Origin: Rhodospirillaceae bacterium
GTDB lineage: Bacteria > Pseudomonadota > Alphaproteobacteria > MPNO01 > UBA2964
Direction: 5' to 3'
NCBI GenBank assembly: GCA_018660305.1
Contig: JABJKO010000231.1
Location: forward strand, 1 to 23,657
DNA length: 23,657 nucleotides
The position numbers were made by a program, and so were the translations under genes. The notes under the pieces were generated by a model that saw only the letters and a program-made list of their open reading frames with translations, did no database searches and was not told where the DNA came from. Of the stretch, positions 1 to 7,788 are shown piece after piece. Every line of letters starts with the position of its first letter. Position 1 is the first letter of the stretch.

Positions 1-49
1 CATGGCCGGGATCCAGACTTACCATCGCACCGCTGGATCCCGGCCATGG
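1..49. repeat. Intergenic palindromic repeat
   Basis: A perfect 16-bp inverted repeat has its left arm at 1-16, its right arm at 33-48 and a 16-nt spacer between them. The arms carry the 'ccgggatccag / ctggatcccgg' core. A further 'ccgggatgac' fragment follows at about 70-79. This resembles the dispersed palindromic elements common between genes in alphaproteobacteria. It sits just past the 3' end of the minus-strand dioxygenase gene and may extend to the left of the window. There is no T-run, so it is not a typical terminator. Confidence 0.7.
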
Positions 50-93
50 GCGTGAAGCGCACTTGGGTCCGGGATGACAGGCAAGGTTAGCCG

Positions 94-1086
94 TCACGCC
101 GGCTCGGTCATGAGTTGGGCGTCGCTGTGCGGCAGATATTCCGGATATTTGGGCCAGCTCGGAACGGTCACCCAGAGACGCAGCAGGAGCCGGCGGCGCT
201 CCATCTCCCCGTGATCCTCGTAATCGGCGCGGCCATGCATGATGTGCCGGTTGTTGACGAACTGGATGTCGCCCGGCTGGAAATCCATCTCCAGGCGGAG
301 ATCGTCGCGCGCCGCTGTTGCGTCCAGTATCTCCAGCGCCTGCCGTTCTTCCGGGGTGAAATCCACCAGCCCTTCCTGGGCCGTGAGCAGAATGGGCCGG
401 GGCAGATAATTGCAGACGATGTCACCGCCCACGTCGGCGAAGATGGGGCAGTAAAAATCGGTCAGTTTCGGGCCGCCCTGGCGGCGGTGCTCACGGCGCC
501 GCTGGCGGTAGCCGCGATACAGTATTTCCAGCAAATCAGGGCGTTCGCGCAGGATCTCGTTATGTACCGTAATGGAGCTGACGACGCGGCTTGCGCCGCC
601 ACTTTTGGCTTCGCGGATGCACAGCAGCCCGGCCACATCCACCGGATCCATATGCATGGGCAGCGGCCCGCCCTGATGGTAATAATGGCTCTTGTCCACC
701 GGGTCCACGTCGCGGACCTCGCCGATGGATTTGGCGCGACCCTCCTGCGGACCCACGGCTCCCATGTGATGGCCGATCACCAGCAGCGCCATCTTGAGCT
801 CGTCCACCGAATAGCGGCCGATATCCATGCCGCGGATAAGCGCCACACCCGATCCATGCGCCAGCGCATCGATGATGGGGATCAACGCGGCGCGCAGCGC
901 CGGTAAATCGGTGGCCTCGAAATCGAAATCGTCCGGGGTGAAATTCCGCGACGACGCGTCGCTCACCAGTTGGCCCAGATCAGCCAGGACGGCCTCCGGA
1001 AAATGGTGCACCCAGTCGCTGCGCCCGGCCATCTCCGCCCCGCGCCACGCCTGCGGTCCGGTGACCGGCTTGATCGCTGTTTTCAT
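94..1086 (-). CDS. TauD/TfdA-family Fe(II)/2-oxoglutarate dioxygenase
   Basis: A 330-residue protein with the features of the taurine/2,4-D dioxygenase family, whose members use Fe(II) and 2-oxoglutarate to hydroxylate small organic acids, often releasing sulfite, phenol or amine. The iron-binding facial triad is visible as H145-x-D147 (HMD) and H284 (HIMHGR). Arginines at about 297-303, just after it, are candidates for binding the 2-oxoglutarate carboxylate. Length is slightly above the 280-300 typical of TauD. The start has a good ribosome site (GGGAGG about 9 nt upstream). The gene is single and points away from the nitrile hydratase operon. The substrate cannot be told from the sequence. 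The family call is firm and a specific TauD function is not claimed. Confidence 0.88.
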   Translation of the reverse strand: MKTAIKPVTGPQAWRGAEMAGRSDWVHHFPEAVLADLGQLVSDASSRNFTPDDFDFEATDLPALRAALIPIIDALAHGSGVALIRGMDIGRYSVDELKMALLVIGHHMGAVGPQEGRAKSIGEVRDVDPVDKSHYYHQGGPLPMHMDPVDVAGLLCIREAKSGGASRVVSSITVHNEILRERPDLLEILYRGYRQRRREHRRQGGPKLTDFYCPIFADVGGDIVCNYLPRPILLTAQEGLVDFTPEERQALEILDATAARDDLRLEMDFQPGDIQFVNNRHIMHGRADYEDHGEMERRRLLLRLWVTVPSWPKYPEYLPHSDAQLMTEPA

Positions 1087-1273
1087 ATACCCGCCCTCCC
1101 AAAAGGTTACCGGGGCCCGTTATGGGGACTTTTTATTGGTGGTATTATAGGCAGGTCGGGGGCGGCGGTGGAAGCACCGGAATTATGTGTCGCCGACATA
1201 GCCGGTTGAATGCAGGCTGGGGTATGTGCGAGCATCCATGAAGCTCAAAAATTCGAACAACAGGTATGCTCCA

Positions 1274-1930
1274 ATGGCCTCAGACGATTTACATAACCAC
1301 GATCATTCCCCCGATCATTCCCATGATCACGATCACGGTTCCGAGCTGTCGGATATGCAGGTCAGGGTCCGGTCTCTCGAAACAGTTCTCGCGGAAAAGG
1401 GCTATATCGATTCGGCGGCGCTGGACGCCATCGTCGAGGCGTATGAGACCCGTATCGGGCCCCATAACGGCGCCCAGGTGGTCGCCCGGGCGTGGAGCGA
1501 CCCTCAGTTCAGGAAGGACCTCCTCGAGGACGCTACCAAGGCGGTCAATTCCATGGGCAATGTCAGCCCCGTCGGCAGCCATCTCATCGCCATCGAGAAC
1601 ACGGACGCGACCCACCATATGGTCGTGTGCACCCTGTGCTCCTGCTATCCGTGGGAAGTGCTGGGGCTGCCGCCGAGCTGGTACAAATCGGCGCCCTACC
1701 GCTCCCGCGCGGTGATCGAGCCCCGCGAAGTCCTGTCGGAATTCGATGTCACCCTGCCGGAAAAAACCGAAATACGAGTGTGGGATTCTACCGCCGAAAC
1801 GCGGTTCATGGTGGTCCCCATGCGGCCCGCCGGCACCGACGGCTGGAGCGAAGAAAAACTCGCCACCCTGGTTACGAGAAACAGCATGATTGGTACCGGC
1901 CTCGCATTGAACCCGGAGGATGCCAAGTGA
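1274..1930 (+). CDS. nthA: Nitrile hydratase subunit alpha, cobalt type
   Basis: Metal-bearing subunit of nitrile hydratase, the cytoplasmic enzyme that hydrates nitriles to amides. The metal claw V-C-T-L-C-S-C lies at cysteines 119, 122 and 124 (numbered from ATG 1274). Threonine after the first cysteine is the mark of cobalt enzymes, whereas iron enzymes have serine. The conserved 'SCYPWEVLGLPPSWYKS' stretch and 'RPAGTDGWSEE' near the C-terminus support the family. The N-terminus is unusually rich in His and Asp (HNHDHSPDHSHDHDHG), which could bind metal. In-frame starts also exist at 1226 (GTG) and 1238 (ATG). I prefer 1274 because family members begin just before the His-rich stretch, but its ribosome site is weak (AGG about 9 nt upstream). 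The stop overlaps the GTG of the beta gene by 4 nt. Confidence 0.95.
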   Translation: MASDDLHNHDHSPDHSHDHDHGSELSDMQVRVRSLETVLAEKGYIDSAALDAIVEAYETRIGPHNGAQVVARAWSDPQFRKDLLEDATKAVNSMGNVSPVGSHLIAIENTDATHHMVVCTLCSCYPWEVLGLPPSWYKSAPYRSRAVIEPREVLSEFDVTLPEKTEIRVWDSTAETRFMVVPMRPAGTDGWSEEKLATLVTRNSMIGTGLALNPEDAK

Positions 1931-2583
1931 CCAATTCCATCCACGACATGGGCGGCATGCACGGTTTCGGCAAGGTGGAAGTGGAAGCCAACGAGCCGGT
2001 GTTTCATTCAAGGTGGGAAAGCCGCGTCTATGCCATGAACCGGGCAATGGGGCCGCTGCGCCTGTGGACCATCGACGAGGGCCGCGCCGCCCAGGAAACC
2101 CTGCCGCCGGCGGTTTATGCCAGTGCGACCTATTACCAGCGCTGGCTGCTGGGGCTGGAGAAACGGGTACTGGAACGCGACCTCGCCAACGCGGAGGAGC
2201 TCGACGCCGGAAGGTCCCTGCGGACCAACGACAAGCCCAACCGCATTTTCACGCCTGAGGATGCCGCCAATCTGAACCGCGGCAGCTTCGAAAGGGACTC
2301 CTCGGCACCACCTATATTCAAGGCCGGCGACCGGGTCCGGACGCGGAACATAAATCCGACGACCCATACCCGCCTGCCGCGCTATGCACGGGACAAGGTG
2401 GGCGAGGTGGAAGCCGTTCGAGGTTGCCATGTCTATCCCGACTCCGTGGCCAATGGCGCCGGCGAAGATCCCCAGTGGCTTTATACGGTGGTGTTTTCCG
2501 GCGCGGTGCTGTGGGGCGAAGACAGCGACCCGTCGGTCAAGGTGTCCATCGAGGCATTCGAGCCCTATCTGGTGCCGGCATGA
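1927..2583 (+). CDS. nthB: Nitrile hydratase subunit beta
   Basis: A 218-residue beta subunit that forms the alpha-beta heterodimer of nitrile hydratase and shapes the substrate channel. The N-terminus (SIHDMGGMHGFGKV) and the C-terminal barrel region (FKAGDRVRTRN, THTRLPRYARDKVGEV, DSDPSVKVSIEAFEPYL) are typical of the family. The reading frame is open upstream inside nthA, but the GTG at 1927 that overlaps the nthA stop (GTGA) gives exactly the conserved N-terminus. Translational coupling with the alpha gene is likely. Length is close to the family norm of about 220-230. Confidence 0.95.
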   Translation: MTNSIHDMGGMHGFGKVEVEANEPVFHSRWESRVYAMNRAMGPLRLWTIDEGRAAQETLPPAVYASATYYQRWLLGLEKRVLERDLANAEELDAGRSLRTNDKPNRIFTPEDAANLNRGSFERDSSAPPIFKAGDRVRTRNINPTTHTRLPRYARDKVGEVEAVRGCHVYPDSVANGAGEDPQWLYTVVFSGAVLWGEDSDPSVKVSIEAFEPYLVPA

Positions 2584-2969
2584 GCGAAACCGGCACGGAA
2601 ACCGCCCGCGCAGCCTTGAAGGCCGTGCCCAGCATTCCCCGCGACGACGAGGGTCCGGTGTTCCGGGAACCGTGGGAGGCGCAGGCCTTCGCCATGACCC
2701 TGGGGCTGTACCAGCAGGAATTATTCACCTGGAATGAATGGGCCACGGCGCTTTCAGCCGAGATTAAACGCGCGCAGGAAGCCGGCGATCCCGACAGGGG
2801 CGACACTTATTACCGGCACTGGCTCGCTGCCCTGGAACGCATTGTTTCCGAGAAGGGCGTGACGGATTCTGCCACCCTCGGCCACTACCAGAATGCCTGG
2901 CGCCGCGCCGCCGACCGTACCCCCCATGGCGAGCCCATCGTGCTCGAACCAGGGGATTCTCTCTCTTAG
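2580..2969 (+). CDS. Nitrile hydratase accessory/activator protein (P14K type)
   Basis: A 129-residue protein that starts at an ATGA overlap with the end of nthB. It resembles the N-terminal helical part of the beta subunit ('PVFREPWEAQAFAMTL…W…EI', 'YYRHWLAALERI'), which is how cobalt-type activator proteins look. Such proteins bind the alpha subunit and mediate cobalt incorporation by subunit exchange. Its place as third gene, directly after alpha and beta, matches the cobalt nitrile hydratase operon layout. No CobW/P47K-type activator, which goes with iron enzymes, is present, in agreement with the alpha-subunit motif. The function is inferred from family and context. Confidence 0.88.
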   Translation: MSETGTETARAALKAVPSIPRDDEGPVFREPWEAQAFAMTLGLYQQELFTWNEWATALSAEIKRAQEAGDPDRGDTYYRHWLAALERIVSEKGVTDSATLGHYQNAWRRAADRTPHGEPIVLEPGDSLS

Positions 2970-3004
2970 AGTCTGATCCCCTAGGAGGGAATAGCGCCGG
3001 CTGG

Positions 3005-3039
3005 TTCCCCCTCCCGCATGTCGGGGAGGGGGAATTTTT
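3005..3039 (+). terminator. Rho-independent terminator after nitrile hydratase operon
   Basis: A perfect 11-bp stem (3005-3015 with 3024-3034) with an 8-nt loop is followed by TTTTT (3035-3039) on the plus strand. It lies 35 nt past the last nitrile hydratase gene. No T-run follows the stem on the minus strand, so it should act mainly on the plus-strand operon and not on the converging gene at 3049. Confidence 0.85.
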
Positions 3040-3048
3040 ACAGCCGGG

Positions 3049-4083
3049 CTACTTGAGTTCGACCGCTTTCTTGAACCGCGCGACCAGATCCTTGGGCGTT
3101 GCGATGGTCTTGTTGATGATTTTCTGGACGTCGGGACCGCTCATATATTCAAGCTCCATACGGCGTTTTTTTATGTCGGCGAGGAACTTGGGATCCTTCA
3201 TGGTCTTGTCGAAAGCCGCGCGCAGGGCCGCGACGCGATCCGACGGCACCTTCGGCGTTGTTGAGAACGCCCGCCCAACGGCGGTGGTCGAGGCCATCAG
3301 TTCCAGCAGGTCCCGGTCGGCCTTGGTCTTTGCCATGTCGAGCACCAGCGGGATATCGGGCCGGTCCGGCGACGGTGTCAGCCCGACCATGGCAAGCGGC
3401 ACGATCTGCTTCTTGTCGAGCCACTGACCGAGCCGCGCCTTGACGCTGCCCCAGCTATTGGCCATGGCATGCACTTCGCCCTTTTCCATGGCGTTGTTGA
3501 TGGCGCGCGAGCCCTTGTAGCCGGTGACCACCTTGACCTTGAAGCCCAGCACATTCTTCATCAGGGTCGGGTTCATGTAATCCTGCCCGGCCCGTCCGGT
3601 GGCGCCAAAGATCAGGGTTTTTTTCTTGAAGTCGGCGAGGGTCGTCGCGGGTGACGTATGCCAGACGATGAGGGAGCTGCGCATGGAGACCATGCGGCCG
3701 AGATAGCTCAGCTTGCTGACGTCATAGCGGATGCGTTCTGGCCGCAGTACCTGCTGCAACGCCGCCGAGTTCGATAGATGAGACAGGACGGACCCGTCGC
3801 GCGGCGATACCTTGTAGAAATAATTCGCCGCCTTGTTGCCGCCGGCGCCCGGCATGAACTGCAGAATAATCTTTGGATTGCCGGGGATGTGGCGTCCCAG
3901 ATGCTGGCCCAGTGTCCGGCCGTAAAGCGCATAGCCGCCACCGGCGCCGAACCCGACCAGAACAGTCATGGTGCGGTCTTTATAAAAATCGGCGACACCG
4001 GCGGCTTGGGCCGGGGCTGTCGAGAAAGCGGTGAGTACTACGCTGACGCTTACGGCAATGGTCGTGCTCATGGCTTTAAGCAT
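3049..4083 (-). CDS. TctC/Bug-family periplasmic solute-binding protein
   Basis: A 344-residue exported receptor of the tripartite tricarboxylate transporter (TctC/Bug) family, which binds carboxylates or aromatic acids in the periplasm. A signal peptide spans residues 1-27 (hydrophobic core, cleavage near AQA|A). The family features 'TVLVGFGAGGGYALYGR', 'IILQFMPGAGGNKAANYFYKVSPRDGSVL' and 'FGATGRAGQDYM' are present. The start has a strong ribosome site (GGGAGGA). It is the last gene of the minus-strand catabolic run, 127 nt after the Rieske beta gene. The membrane partners TctA and TctB are not in the window, which is common for this family. The likely ligand is the substrate of the adjacent aromatic pathway, by context only. 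Confidence 0.85.
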   Translation of the reverse strand: MLKAMSTTIAVSVSVVLTAFSTAPAQAAGVADFYKDRTMTVLVGFGAGGGYALYGRTLGQHLGRHIPGNPKIILQFMPGAGGNKAANYFYKVSPRDGSVLSHLSNSAALQQVLRPERIRYDVSKLSYLGRMVSMRSSLIVWHTSPATTLADFKKKTLIFGATGRAGQDYMNPTLMKNVLGFKVKVVTGYKGSRAINNAMEKGEVHAMANSWGSVKARLGQWLDKKQIVPLAMVGLTPSPDRPDIPLVLDMAKTKADRDLLELMASTTAVGRAFSTTPKVPSDRVAALRAAFDKTMKDPKFLADIKKRRMELEYMSGPDVQKIINKTIATPKDLVARFKKAVELK

Positions 4084-4210
4084 GGTGTTCCTCCCTGTGA
4101 TCGATTTTCGGTTATTTTTGGCTGATCAAGTCAAGCGACCGATTGTGGCACAAATAAGCGCGCAGTCCACGCCGCATTGCGGGGAGACGGGGAATTAATT
4201 CTCTATGAAA

Positions 4211-4807
4211 TTAAAGAATAACGCTCAAATTCCGGAGGTTCTGGTCGCAATCGATGAGGTTGACCTGCTTGACCAGGATCTCCCAGCCATCGCCGGCCTC
4301 GCGCAGGCGGTGGCCGTACCAGCCGGTGTATTTGCGCAAGTCGCCGGCCTGGAATTCGGTGGTGTAGAAATTGGCGCGCACCATGTATTCGCCGGTGACG
4401 TTAGTTTCGTAGACAGTGACGTTTGAGATCAGCCGGGCGGTGCGCGACCGGGGCTGTTGCGACCAGGCGAAATCGTTTTTGAGGCGATAGATGCGGTCTT
4501 CGAGGCGGCGGCGGTCGTCGAAGCAGGTGGCGATTTCACGCCGCGGGTCACCGGCCGGGGTAGTGGCGGGCACCCAGTAGACGCATTCCGGAACATAGAG
4601 CCCGAGCCAGTCATCGAGCCGGTATTCATCCAGCAGCCGGGCTTCCTTTTCCAGCAGCCGGCGGCAGGAATCCCGCAAGGCCATGTCGGTGATTTCGGAC
4701 TCGTCAGTCTGCCAGTCTGAAAAATTGTCCACCAGCGTCTGATAGAAATCATCGCCCACGTAGTAGGAGCTAAGTGAGGGGTCGTTCTTCATCGGATTAT
4801 TCGACAT
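4211..4807 (-). CDS. Aromatic-ring-hydroxylating dioxygenase, beta subunit
   Basis: A 198-residue small subunit of a Rieske-type ring-hydroxylating oxygenase (SnoaL/NTF2-like fold). Typical features are 'LLEKEARLLDEYRLDDWLGLYVPECVYWVPATTPAGDPRREIA' near residues 50-92, the 'DDRRRLEDRIYRL' helix, and the SRTARLISNV strand. The subunit has a structural role in alpha3beta3 oxygenases and holds no metal. Its ATG overlaps the end of the alpha gene by 11 nt, so the two are translationally coupled. An alternative in-frame ATG lies at 4792. The best family analogy is with benzoate/aniline-type small subunits. Confidence 0.9.
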   Translation of the reverse strand: MSNNPMKNDPSLSSYYVGDDFYQTLVDNFSDWQTDESEITDMALRDSCRRLLEKEARLLDEYRLDDWLGLYVPECVYWVPATTPAGDPRREIATCFDDRRRLEDRIYRLKNDFAWSQQPRSRTARLISNVTVYETNVTGEYMVRANFYTTEFQAGDLRKYTGWYGHRLREAGDGWEILVKQVNLIDCDQNLRNLSVIL

Positions 4808-6164
4808 CGCGCTGGATCATCAGCTTGGGCTCGGCCTTCATGAGCCGTTTGTATTCCTGCATGGTTTCGCGCAGGAACACCTCGTCGGTGGCGGGCCCGA
4901 CGATATAGCCGTCCTCGTCGCGGGTGATGCGGTCGGGAATACCAAGGCCGCGATGCATATAGACCCATTCGTCTTCCTCGGCGGTGAGCCCCACCTGGAT
5001 CTGTTCGAAATTCATCAGATCGTCGAGCTCGCCGAAATTGGGGAAACCTTCCTGGGTGCGCATGCGTAGCGCATTCACATCATCCACCGCGCCATGCAGC
5101 TGGTCGTCGTCATCGACCACGGCGGTGCCCCACCAGGTGGTGTCGGTCTCGGTGAGCGACACCGGCTGCGAGACCTGCACGTGGTTGCCGAGGATATGGA
5201 GATTGGGAAAGACATTGATGTTGACCGGCTCCGATGACGCCAGATCGAGCACCGCGTCGGCTTTATCCCCCAGCCGTTTGCGCAAGGCCGCCTCATAGTT
5301 TTCCATGCCGGGATGCGGGCCTTCGATTTCCCAGAGCGCACCGGGGCGTTTCTCGATGGCCGGGCGCTTATCCTTGAAGTGGTGCCCGTTGCCGAAATAT
5401 TTGAGATACATGGGCGCCGTATCGGGGCTGTTCTTATAGTAGGCCATGCCTTTATCGGCGTCGTTGCCGGAGACCTGACGGTTTTCCATGGCCAGTAGCG
5501 AGCGGTGCGAGAAGATCACGTGATAGCCGTCACATGAATTGTCGTAGAGCAGCTTCCAGTTGCCGTTGAATTTGAGCCTGTTGGCGTCGCAGAACGCCAC
5601 CTTGCCGCCGGGATGGCGGTCGAGCCATTCATCCAGCGGGCCTTTGACGCCGCCGAGATAATCCTCCAGCGATGGCGCTTCGGGGTTCAGCGTCCCGAAG
5701 ATAAAGCCGCGGTAGCTTTGCACCCGGGGTACCTGCGCCAGATTGAACTTGCTGTCGCTGAAATCGTCGGCATAGCCGTCGGGCCACGGCACGCCGCTGA
5801 GCTTGCCGGAATTGAAAAAACTCCAGCCGTGATAGGGGCAGGAGAAAGATTTCGCCTTGCCCTTGTCCTGGCGGCACACGGTGGAGCCCCGGTGGGTGCA
5901 GCGGTTATAGAGCGCCCGGATGGTGCCCCCTGAATCGCGCACCACGATGATTGGCCGCAGGCCTAATTTTGAGGTGACGAAATCGTCGTTTTCCGGGATC
6001 TGGCTCTCATGGGCGAGATAGACCCAGACCGCGCCGAAGATTTTGCGCATTTCGTCGCGGAAAATGCCCTCGTCCGTATAGATCAGACGATGGACCTTGT
6101 CCTCATGGATCAGCTCGTCGAAATCGTAGAGCGCGGCGCTGCTCAGTTTTTCATGGATGGTCAT
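4797..6164 (-). CDS. Rieske aromatic-ring-hydroxylating dioxygenase, alpha subunit
   Basis: The 455-residue catalytic subunit of a Rieske non-heme iron oxygenase. The Rieske [2Fe-2S] ligands are C89-x-H91 and C109-x2-H112. The mononuclear iron site is D212-x2-H215-x4-H220 with D381/D382 as the third ligand, the spacing found in naphthalene and benzoate dioxygenases. The N-terminal 'VHRLIYTDEGIFRDEMRKIF' and 'WVYLAHESQIP' stretches fit the benzoate/anthranilate/aniline branch. All catalytic residues appear intact. It lies 35 nt downstream of a glutamine-synthetase-like gene and overlaps the beta gene. An electron-transfer reductase is required but is not encoded in the window. The substrate is unknown; an aromatic amine or aromatic acid is inferred from context. 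Confidence 0.92.
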   Translation of the reverse strand: MTIHEKLSSAALYDFDELIHEDKVHRLIYTDEGIFRDEMRKIFGAVWVYLAHESQIPENDDFVTSKLGLRPIIVVRDSGGTIRALYNRCTHRGSTVCRQDKGKAKSFSCPYHGWSFFNSGKLSGVPWPDGYADDFSDSKFNLAQVPRVQSYRGFIFGTLNPEAPSLEDYLGGVKGPLDEWLDRHPGGKVAFCDANRLKFNGNWKLLYDNSCDGYHVIFSHRSLLAMENRQVSGNDADKGMAYYKNSPDTAPMYLKYFGNGHHFKDKRPAIEKRPGALWEIEGPHPGMENYEAALRKRLGDKADAVLDLASSEPVNINVFPNLHILGNHVQVSQPVSLTETDTTWWGTAVVDDDDQLHGAVDDVNALRMRTQEGFPNFGELDDLMNFEQIQVGLTAEEDEWVYMHRGLGIPDRITRDEDGYIVGPATDEVFLRETMQEYKRLMKAEPKLMIQRDVE

Positions 6165-6199
6165 GGCGGACCCTTTGCGATGTCATGCTCCTGATCATA

Positions 6200-7684
6200 T
6201 CAGAAGAAATCGAAATATTCGTTCTGTTCCCACTGCGAAATTCCATTGCCCGCATCGTCGGCGGCATTGTCCTTCACATAGGCGGCATAGCGGTCGTACT
6301 CGGCGTTTTTCAGGGCAAGGTAATAATCGATATAAATGTCGCCGAACTGTTCGCGAAACAGCGCGCTCTTGCCCAGTTCCGACAACGCATCGGGGAGCGT
6401 GGTTGGCAGCAGCGGCCGTTCCGCCTCATAGGGCTCGTCGTCGGCCGGCCACGGCTTGGCCTCCTGATCGATGCCATCGAGCCCGGCGGCGATTTGCGAG
6501 GCGATAAACAGATAAGGGTTCGCCGCCGGTTCGCCGATGCGGTTTTCAATGCGGGTCGCCGGATCGCCAACGCCGCCCAGCACCCGCAGCATGGCGCCGC
6601 GGTGATCATGGCTCCACGCGACCCGGTCCGGCGCCAGTGAGTTGGGCTTGAAGCGGTGATAGCCATTGACGGTGGGTGTCGAAAACACGGTTGCCGGGGC
6701 CGCATGGGTCAGCAGACCGGCCAGATGCGCGTTGCCCAACGCCGATAGATGGTCCTTGCCGGTGTCCGGCATGCAGAGATTCTTGCCGGTCTTGGAATCG
6801 GCCAGCGACTGATGCAGGTGCCAGCCGCTGGTGTAGTAGCCCTCGAAGGCCGGCTTGGACATGAAGGTGGCGAAATAGCCGTGGCGGCGGCACACCTGCC
6901 GGGTCGCGGTGCGGAACAGGATATAATTATCGGCGGTTATGGCGGCGGGCTGCGCCGCGAAGGTGCATTCGAGCTGACCCGGCCCGTATTCGTTCTCGAT
7001 GGAGCGCAGCGGCAATTGGAGCTGCTCATAGATGTCCGCCAGTTCGCTGAGAAGCGGCTGGATGAGATCCATGTTGGTTTCCGAATGATAGGAATAGCCC
7101 GGCTCCACCGGGACGGTATCGATGGCGTGGCCGCGCTGTCCCGGTATGCCCGTATTGTGCTCGCCATAGTCGTCGTCGATGCCGCGCAGATACCACTCGA
7201 CCTCCAGCCCGACGATCAGATCCAGGTTTTTCTCGGCCAGCCGGGCGACCTGCTTGTGCAGGAGCTGCCGGCTGGAGAAATGGAACGGGGCCGCGTCGGT
7301 GAAATATTCATTGCACAGCACCCAGCCGATGCCCGGCGCCCAGGGCAGGGTGCGATAGGTGGTGGGGTCGGGGACGATGGTGAGGTTGGGTGAGCCGGTC
7401 ATCTCGTCCAGCCCCATGCCGCCGCCCCTGACAAAGGACCGAAAGACACGGCCGCCGGACGAATCCAGCGTGAAGGTCGCCACATTAATGGCATAGCCCT
7501 CGGTCAGCGATGTCAGAAAAACCGGCAGGGAGATCAGCTTGGCGCGGGCATGGCCATGGGAATCCGCCCATACCATGCGCACCATGCGGATGCCGTCGGA
7601 ATCCAGTCGCTTTCGGACGTGATCCGCGCTCTTGGCCTGTTGATCACTCCACAGACCGTGCTTCTCGATAAAACCGCTACTCAT
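6200..7684 (-). CDS. Glutamine-synthetase-family gamma-glutamyl ligase
   Basis: A 494-residue protein of the glutamine synthetase fold. These enzymes use ATP to join the gamma-carboxyl of glutamate to ammonia or, in relatives (PuuA, GlnA3/4, TdnQ, AtdA1), to an amine. Visible catalytic elements are E161/E163 (GLEVEWYL), E232 and E239 (NEYGPGQLE), H289 (SGWHLHQSL, equal to the GMHxH site), R362, and E380/R382 (RIENRIGEPAANPYL). The adenylylation-loop tyrosine motif of housekeeping GlnA is not seen. The reading frame stays open upstream into the neighbouring dioxygenase gene, but ATG 7684 gives the normal GS N-terminus. Position directly before Rieske alpha/beta genes suggests a gamma-glutamylanilide-synthase-like role instead of ammonia assimilation. 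That role is inferred. Confidence 0.88.
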   Translation of the reverse strand: MSSGFIEKHGLWSDQQAKSADHVRKRLDSDGIRMVRMVWADSHGHARAKLISLPVFLTSLTEGYAINVATFTLDSSGGRVFRSFVRGGGMGLDEMTGSPNLTIVPDPTTYRTLPWAPGIGWVLCNEYFTDAAPFHFSSRQLLHKQVARLAEKNLDLIVGLEVEWYLRGIDDDYGEHNTGIPGQRGHAIDTVPVEPGYSYHSETNMDLIQPLLSELADIYEQLQLPLRSIENEYGPGQLECTFAAQPAAITADNYILFRTATRQVCRRHGYFATFMSKPAFEGYYTSGWHLHQSLADSKTGKNLCMPDTGKDHLSALGNAHLAGLLTHAAPATVFSTPTVNGYHRFKPNSLAPDRVAWSHDHRGAMLRVLGGVGDPATRIENRIGEPAANPYLFIASQIAAGLDGIDQEAKPWPADDEPYEAERPLLPTTLPDALSELGKSALFREQFGDIYIDYYLALKNAEYDRYAAYVKDNAADDAGNGISQWEQNEYFDFF

Positions 7685-7788
7685 CACAACATTTAGGTTT
7701 CGTGACTGATGCGGGGGAGAATAGCCTGATTTGCCAACGCCTGACAGGGCATGGCACCCCCGGTAGAACGTAGTGCCGGTTCGGGGTC

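Noticed and set aside
115..906. Plus-strand open frame of 263 codons opposite the TauD-like gene
   Set aside because: Antisense shadow; the minus-strand frame has clear Fe/2-oxoglutarate dioxygenase motifs and a good ribosome site.
1492..1926. Upstream part of the nitrile hydratase beta frame inside the alpha gene
   Set aside because: Composition is shadow-like, and the conserved beta N-terminus begins at the GTG at 1927.
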